The translations under genes were made by a program, and so were the position numbers. The notes below the pieces were generated by a model that saw nothing but the letters and a program-made list of their open reading frames with translations, was not told where the DNA came from and did not search any database. From CAUYXS01 sp965248495 (GTDB taxonomy: Bacteria; Chloroflexota; Dehalococcoidia; Lucifugimonadales; Australimonadaceae): DNA of 64,000 bases. Shown here piece by piece: positions 60,707 to 64,000 of the stretch. Where the stretch lies: positions 1 to 64,000 of the forward strand of contig CBDFJL010000003.1 in NCBI GenBank assembly GCA_965248495.1, in the 5' to 3' direction. Position 1 is the first letter of the stretch; every line of letters starts with the position of its first letter.

Positions 60707-61693
60707 CTACCCGAACGGCTTGAAGTCCCGGTACGCTTCCACCGCGGCCCTCTCCTCGCTCATGCCGGCGGTGTAGTAGTCGAGCATGGCGGGAGTAGTC
60801 CAGCCGCCCACGTACGTCGCGTACGGCCGCTCGATGCGGCTCCGCACCGATTCCTGCGCAAAGGTACGCCGCCAGACATGACAGGCGTCCTTCACTTGGC
60901 CCTCAAGACCGGCCCATACGATCACCCGCCGCATGTCCTGGCCGACCCCATGCCATCGCATCTGTTGGCCCGTCTGAGTGACCCACAGGGCCGCAGGGTC
61001 GACGTCGCGCCGGCGCAGGTGCCCCAGGTAGCGAAGGAGCGCCAGGTGCGTGTCCTTGGTCACAGGGACGCGCCTCTCCTTCTGCCCCTTGCCCATGCGG
61101 ATGCGCACGGTGCCGGCGCGTAGGTCCAGGTCCTCGAGGAGTAGCTGCTGCATCTCCGCTCGGCGCATCCCGGTCGTTGCGAAGAGCCAGATCATGGCCC
61201 GCCGACGTGCCCCGACGAACGTTGTCGGCGGGCACACATCCAGCACCGCGGCGAACTGCTCCCGTGTCAACCCAACCTTCCGCACTCGAGGAGTCTTGGG
61301 CGGCGGCAGACGCTTGAACAGCACCGCCACGTCCTCGACTCCTGGCAGGTGGCCGAAGTCGATGGCCCATGCCAGGAACGCGTGGACGCCCTGATACAGC
61401 GACTTGCGCCAGTGTGGACTGATCGGGCGATCTTGCAACGACGCGAGCCAACCGACGAGCTCATGCCGCCCGACTTGTTCCAGCGGGCATCCCTCGCGTT
61501 CGAGGTAGCCGAGGAAGTCACGGACCTTCTTCCTGAAGACCGTTACCGTCGCCTTCGTATGGCCCATGAGCTGGTGCCACAGAAGATAGTCGTCCAGCGT
61601 CGCGTCAAAGCGCTGGGTCATCGCAACAGTGGTTTTCGTCTTATCGGCCTGTTGCTCGCCGATTCCTCCATCTCGAAGCGCTAGGTCAATCAT
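60707..61693 (-). CDS. int: Tyrosine recombinase (phage integrase)
   Basis: A 328-residue integrase. The SAM-like N-terminal domain covers about residues 25-115. The catalytic domain has Arg in TTGMRRAEM, Lys in GKGQKERRVP, HVWRR, a GGWTTPAMLDYYT segment where Trp replaces the second His, and the nucleophilic Tyr in the same segment. It would exchange strands at the tRNA-Met attachment site, whose attR lies 48 bp upstream. ATG 61693 has AAAAGG upstream. Confidence 0.92.
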   Translation of the reverse strand: MIDLALRDGGIGEQQADKTKTTVAMTQRFDATLDDYLLWHQLMGHTKATVTVFRKKVRDFLGYLEREGCPLEQVGRHELVGWLASLQDRPISPHWRKSLYQGVHAFLAWAIDFGHLPGVEDVAVLFKRLPPPKTPRVRKVGLTREQFAAVLDVCPPTTFVGARRRAMIWLFATTGMRRAEMQQLLLEDLDLRAGTVRIRMGKGQKERRVPVTKDTHLALLRYLGHLRRRDVDPAALWVTQTGQQMRWHGVGQDMRRVIVWAGLEGQVKDACHVWRRTFAQESVRSRIERPYATYVGGWTTPAMLDYYTAGMSEERAAVEAYRDFKPFG

Positions 61694-61740
61694 GCCTTTT
61701 GCAGCAGGCCCGATTGCTATGCGGCTGGCCGTTATCTAGT

Positions 61741-61788
61741 TGGTGGCAACGACAGGATTTGAACCTGTGACCTAGCGCTTATGAAGCG
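61741..61788. mobile_element. attR: right 48-bp direct repeat, inside the intact tRNA
   Basis: Identical to 25032-25079. The intact tRNA continues to 61816, so integration regenerated the gene here. The phage segment between repeats is about 36.7 kb. Confidence 0.92.
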
Positions 61789-61816
61789 CCCGCTCTGACC
61801 GCTGAGCTACGTTGCC
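61741..61816 (-). tRNA. tRNA-Met (CAU), elongator type
   Basis: 76 nt including an encoded CCA. Acceptor GGCAACG pairs with CGTTGCC; the D arm is GCTC/GAGC; the anticodon loop TTCATAA has CAT on a GGCGC/GCGCT stem; the T arm is ACAGG-TTCAAAT-CCTGT. G1-C72 argues against an initiator. A lysidine-modified tRNA-Ile cannot be fully excluded. It is the prophage attachment site. Confidence 0.93.
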
Positions 61817-61908
61817 ACCCGAGGCGGCGGGGAGTCAGCCGCTCGACCCGTCCGCACGGCCACAGCATAGGCAAGCCCTTGCCCACCGGTCAACGGCGGC
61901 GCTCGCCG

Positions 61909-63474
61909 CTAGGGAGCGCCCCAGCCGCCGCCGCCCGGCGTGGCGACGCGCAAGACGTCACCGGGGCGCACCTCAACCGTCGCCTTGGCGGGCAGCCGTT
62001 CCTCGCTGCCGTTACTCCGCAGCACGACGTTCTCGCCGACGACCCCCGGCCCTCCACCCGCCAGGCCATAGGGCCGGCTCGTCCGGCGTTCGGTGATCAG
62101 CGACACGGTCGAGCGGGCAAGGAACTCGAGTTCGCGGACCACACCATCGCCGCCAGGGTGGCGGCCGATGCCTCCGGTGCCGGACCGGATGGCATACCGC
62201 CTCACGCGGAGCGGGAAGGCGAACTCCAATGCCTCGGCCGGCGTGTTGAGCGTGTTGGTCATGTGGGAGTGGACGCCCGAGGCCCCCGCCCGCGTCGGGC
62301 CCCCACCCATCCCGCCGGCAAGCGTCTCGTAGTAGGCGAACGGCTTGCCGGTCCTCGGGTCGGTGCCACCGGCCAGCACGTTGTTCATGGTGCCTTGGCT
62401 CGCGGCCGGGACGACAGCGGGCGCTGCCTGGGCCAAGCAGCCGAAGAGGACGTCGCCAATGCGTTGCGATGTCTCGACGTTGCCACCGCTGACGGCGTGC
62501 GGCGGGCTCGCGTTGACCAGCGAGCCGCGCTCGGCGACCACCGTGACGGCCCGGCGGACGCCATCGTTCGCCGGCACGTCGCCCCCGACGAGACAGCGAA
62601 CGACGTAGAGGGCGGCCGCCTCCGTCACGGCGAGTGGCGTGTTGACGCAACCGCCGCTCTCCGACGTGGTCCCGTCGAAGTCGAAGATCACGTGCCCGTC
62701 GGCGATGGTGGCCGTGCAGGCGATGGCCAGATTCTCGTTGCCCTGGCCGTCGTCCTCCATGGCATCGGCGAACGAGTACGCACCGCCCGGCAGCTCCCGG
62801 AGCGCGGAGCGCGTCAAGGCTTCAGCGTAGTCGAGCAGCGCCGCCATGTGCTCGTTCAGCGTCGCGAGGCCGTAGCGGCCTACCAAGTCCAGGAAGCGGC
62901 GCTGACCGGTGCGTACGGCTGCAAGCTGGGCGGAGAAGTCGCCCCGGCGCTCATCCGGAGTCCGCGTGTTGCGACAGATGAGTTCCAGCAGCGGCTCGTT
63001 CAATCGTCCACTCTCAATGAGTTTGAGGGGCGGGATGATGACCCCTTCCTGGTACAGCTCGGTGGATAGCGGCAGCGAGCCCGGCGCCATGCCGCCGATA
63101 TCAGCGTGGTGGCCACGGTTCGCCACGTAGCCGGCAAGGGTGCCGTCGTCCAGGTATACCGGCGCCATCAACGACACGTCGGGCAGGTGGGTGCCACCGA
63201 GGAAGGGGTCGTTGAGGATGGCGACGTCGCCGGGCCCCACATCGAAGGCGTCCAGCACCGCGCTCACCGACGCCGTCATGGCGCCAAGGTGGACCGGAAT
63301 GTGCGCGGCCTGCGCCACCATGGTCCCCGCCGCGTCGAACACGCCGCAAGAATAGTCGCGCCGCTCCTTCATGTTCGCCGAGTAGGACGTCCTGCCCAGC
63401 GTGACGCCCATCTCCTCGGCAACCGACGCCAGAAGGTTGCGAAACACTTCGAGCGAGACGGGGCTAATGGCCAT
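61909..63474 (-). CDS. hyuB: Hydantoinase B/oxoprolinase family protein
   Basis: A 521-residue protein. MAISPVSLEVFRNLLASVAEEMG, LNDPFLGGTHLPDVSLMAPV, NRGHHADIGG, TMNNVLAGG, GGMGGGPTRAGASGVHSHMTNTLNTP and GGGGWG at the C-terminus are family hallmarks. With HyuA it forms an ATP-dependent hydantoinase, acetone carboxylase-like or oxoprolinase enzyme. Substrate is not predictable here. Its ATG overlaps the hyuA stop by 11 bp. Confidence 0.92.
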   Translation of the reverse strand: MAISPVSLEVFRNLLASVAEEMGVTLGRTSYSANMKERRDYSCGVFDAAGTMVAQAAHIPVHLGAMTASVSAVLDAFDVGPGDVAILNDPFLGGTHLPDVSLMAPVYLDDGTLAGYVANRGHHADIGGMAPGSLPLSTELYQEGVIIPPLKLIESGRLNEPLLELICRNTRTPDERRGDFSAQLAAVRTGQRRFLDLVGRYGLATLNEHMAALLDYAEALTRSALRELPGGAYSFADAMEDDGQGNENLAIACTATIADGHVIFDFDGTTSESGGCVNTPLAVTEAAALYVVRCLVGGDVPANDGVRRAVTVVAERGSLVNASPPHAVSGGNVETSQRIGDVLFGCLAQAAPAVVPAASQGTMNNVLAGGTDPRTGKPFAYYETLAGGMGGGPTRAGASGVHSHMTNTLNTPAEALEFAFPLRVRRYAIRSGTGGIGRHPGGDGVVRELEFLARSTVSLITERRTSRPYGLAGGGPGVVGENVVLRSNGSEERLPAKATVEVRPGDVLRVATPGGGGWGAP

Positions 63475-64000
63475 CGCCGCTCCCCTCCGGGACGAGAATG
63501 AGGTTTCCGAGCGGGTCGACCGACCCGGCCCAGCCCGGTGGCAAGACAGTTGTCGCATCCATCTGGACCACCAGCGCGGGCCCGGCAAGCCGGTGCCCGG
63601 GCCGCAGGGCCTCGCGCTCGTGGAGCGCCACCGAGCGCGACCCGGTCTCGAACCAGGCCTCCACGCGCCCGCTGACCGGTGCCTCGCCGAAGGCAGGCTG
63701 CAACCGCTCGAGCGGCGGCCGCTCGGTCGCGGCGACGACGCGCAGGCGGGCGGTGACCACCTCAACCGGCGCCTGAGGGTTCGTGTACCCGAAGCGCTGC
63801 TCGTGCGCCTGGTGGAACGCGGCCGCGAGGTCGGCGTACGCGTTCGCCGACCGCTCTGGCCACCTCACGGCAAGCTCGAAGGACTGGCCGACGTAGCGCA
63901 CGTCCACGAACCGCTCTATCCGCAACCCTTCGCGGGCAAACCCCTCCCCTGCCAGGTCGGCAACGCCCTCGGCCTCGAGTACGGCGAAGGCGTCGCCCAC
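63464..64000 (-). CDS. hyuA: Hydantoinase A/oxoprolinase family protein, 5' part beyond window
   Basis: The 178 C-terminal residues include RFVDVRYVGQSFELAV, AFHQAHEQRFGYTNPQAPVEVVTARLRVVA, and a C-terminal beta segment with GPALVVQMDATTVLPPGW, all typical of HyuA. The frame is open to the window edge. Subunit partner of hyuB. Confidence 0.9.
   Translation of the reverse strand: MGDAFAVLEAEGVADLAGEGFAREGLRIERFVDVRYVGQSFELAVRWPERSANAYADLAAAFHQAHEQRFGYTNPQAPVEVVTARLRVVAATERPPLERLQPAFGEAPVSGRVEAWFETGSRSVALHEREALRPGHRLAGPALVVQMDATTVLPPGWAGSVDPLGNLILVPEGSGDGH

Noticed and set aside
61879..63069. 396-codon plus-strand frame
   Set aside because: Antisense to hyuB, whose family motifs are clear.
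1..64000. CRISPR arrays, rRNA genes and insertion sequences
   Set aside because: No regularly spaced repeats, rRNA-like sequence or transposase genes with terminal repeats were seen.

Overview
The window is a high-GC bacterial chromosome segment that most resembles the Chloroflexota. The reasons are an archaeal-type motility (archaellum) operon next to bacterial-style chemotaxis genes, bacterial Shine-Dalgarno sites, NarL/LuxR regulators, and a CCA-encoding elongator tRNA-Met. The phylum assignment is an inference from gene content, not a phylogeny.

Region 1 (1-5566, all minus strand) encodes central and surface-sugar metabolism: a DAHP synthase running off the left edge, a Gfo/Idh/MocA oxidoreductase, a UDP-glucose dehydrogenase-type enzyme and an O-antigen ligase-type membrane protein with a TPR tail.

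Region 2 (5911-16601, minus strand) is a compact archaellum operon. In transcription order it encodes three archaellins with class III signal peptides (the second carries a roughly 150-residue extra beta-sandwich), an ArlD/E-like cytosolic adaptor with a low-complexity linker, a small zinc-ribbon protein, a cyclic-nucleotide-binding-domain protein, the ArlG- and ArlF-like stator proteins, ArlH, ArlI, ArlJ and a small acidic protein.

Region 3 (17187-24817) has a LuxR-type regulator divergent from the archaellum operon. It is followed by a minus-strand chemotaxis operon cheA-cheC-cheD-cheB-cheR and a second LuxR-type regulator divergent from cheA. Both regulators are paralogues whose receiver domains lack the phosphoacceptor aspartate. 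No CheY, CheW, receptor or prepilin peptidase lies in the window.

Region 4 (25032-61788) is a complete-looking prophage of about 36.8 kb in the 3' end of the tRNA-Met gene, bounded by a 48-bp direct repeat. The left end has a repressor/Cro-like switch with two operators. It is followed by an early plus-strand operon (RDF-like Gp3 family protein, RusA-like resolvase, replisome organiser, DnaC-like loader, many tiny Cys-rich proteins). A minus-strand block with its own consensus promoter carries a C5 DNA methyltransferase. A plus-strand late operon encodes terminase, portal, a 1774-residue putative ejection protein, scaffold, capsid and LamG/jelly-roll tail proteins, and ends in a holin-like protein and a strong terminator. 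The minus-strand tyrosine integrase abuts attR. No tape measure or tail-sheath gene is recognisable, which suggests a short-tailed phage.

Region 5 (61741-64000, minus strand) is host chromosome again: the intact tRNA-Met, then hydantoinase/oxoprolinase genes hyuB and a partial hyuA.

Six apparent single-base indels, each in or beside a short homopolymer (cheD, a DUF5131 gene, the methyltransferase twice, two phage structural genes), break otherwise good reading frames. They look more like sequence error than decay, but cannot be resolved from the sequence alone.
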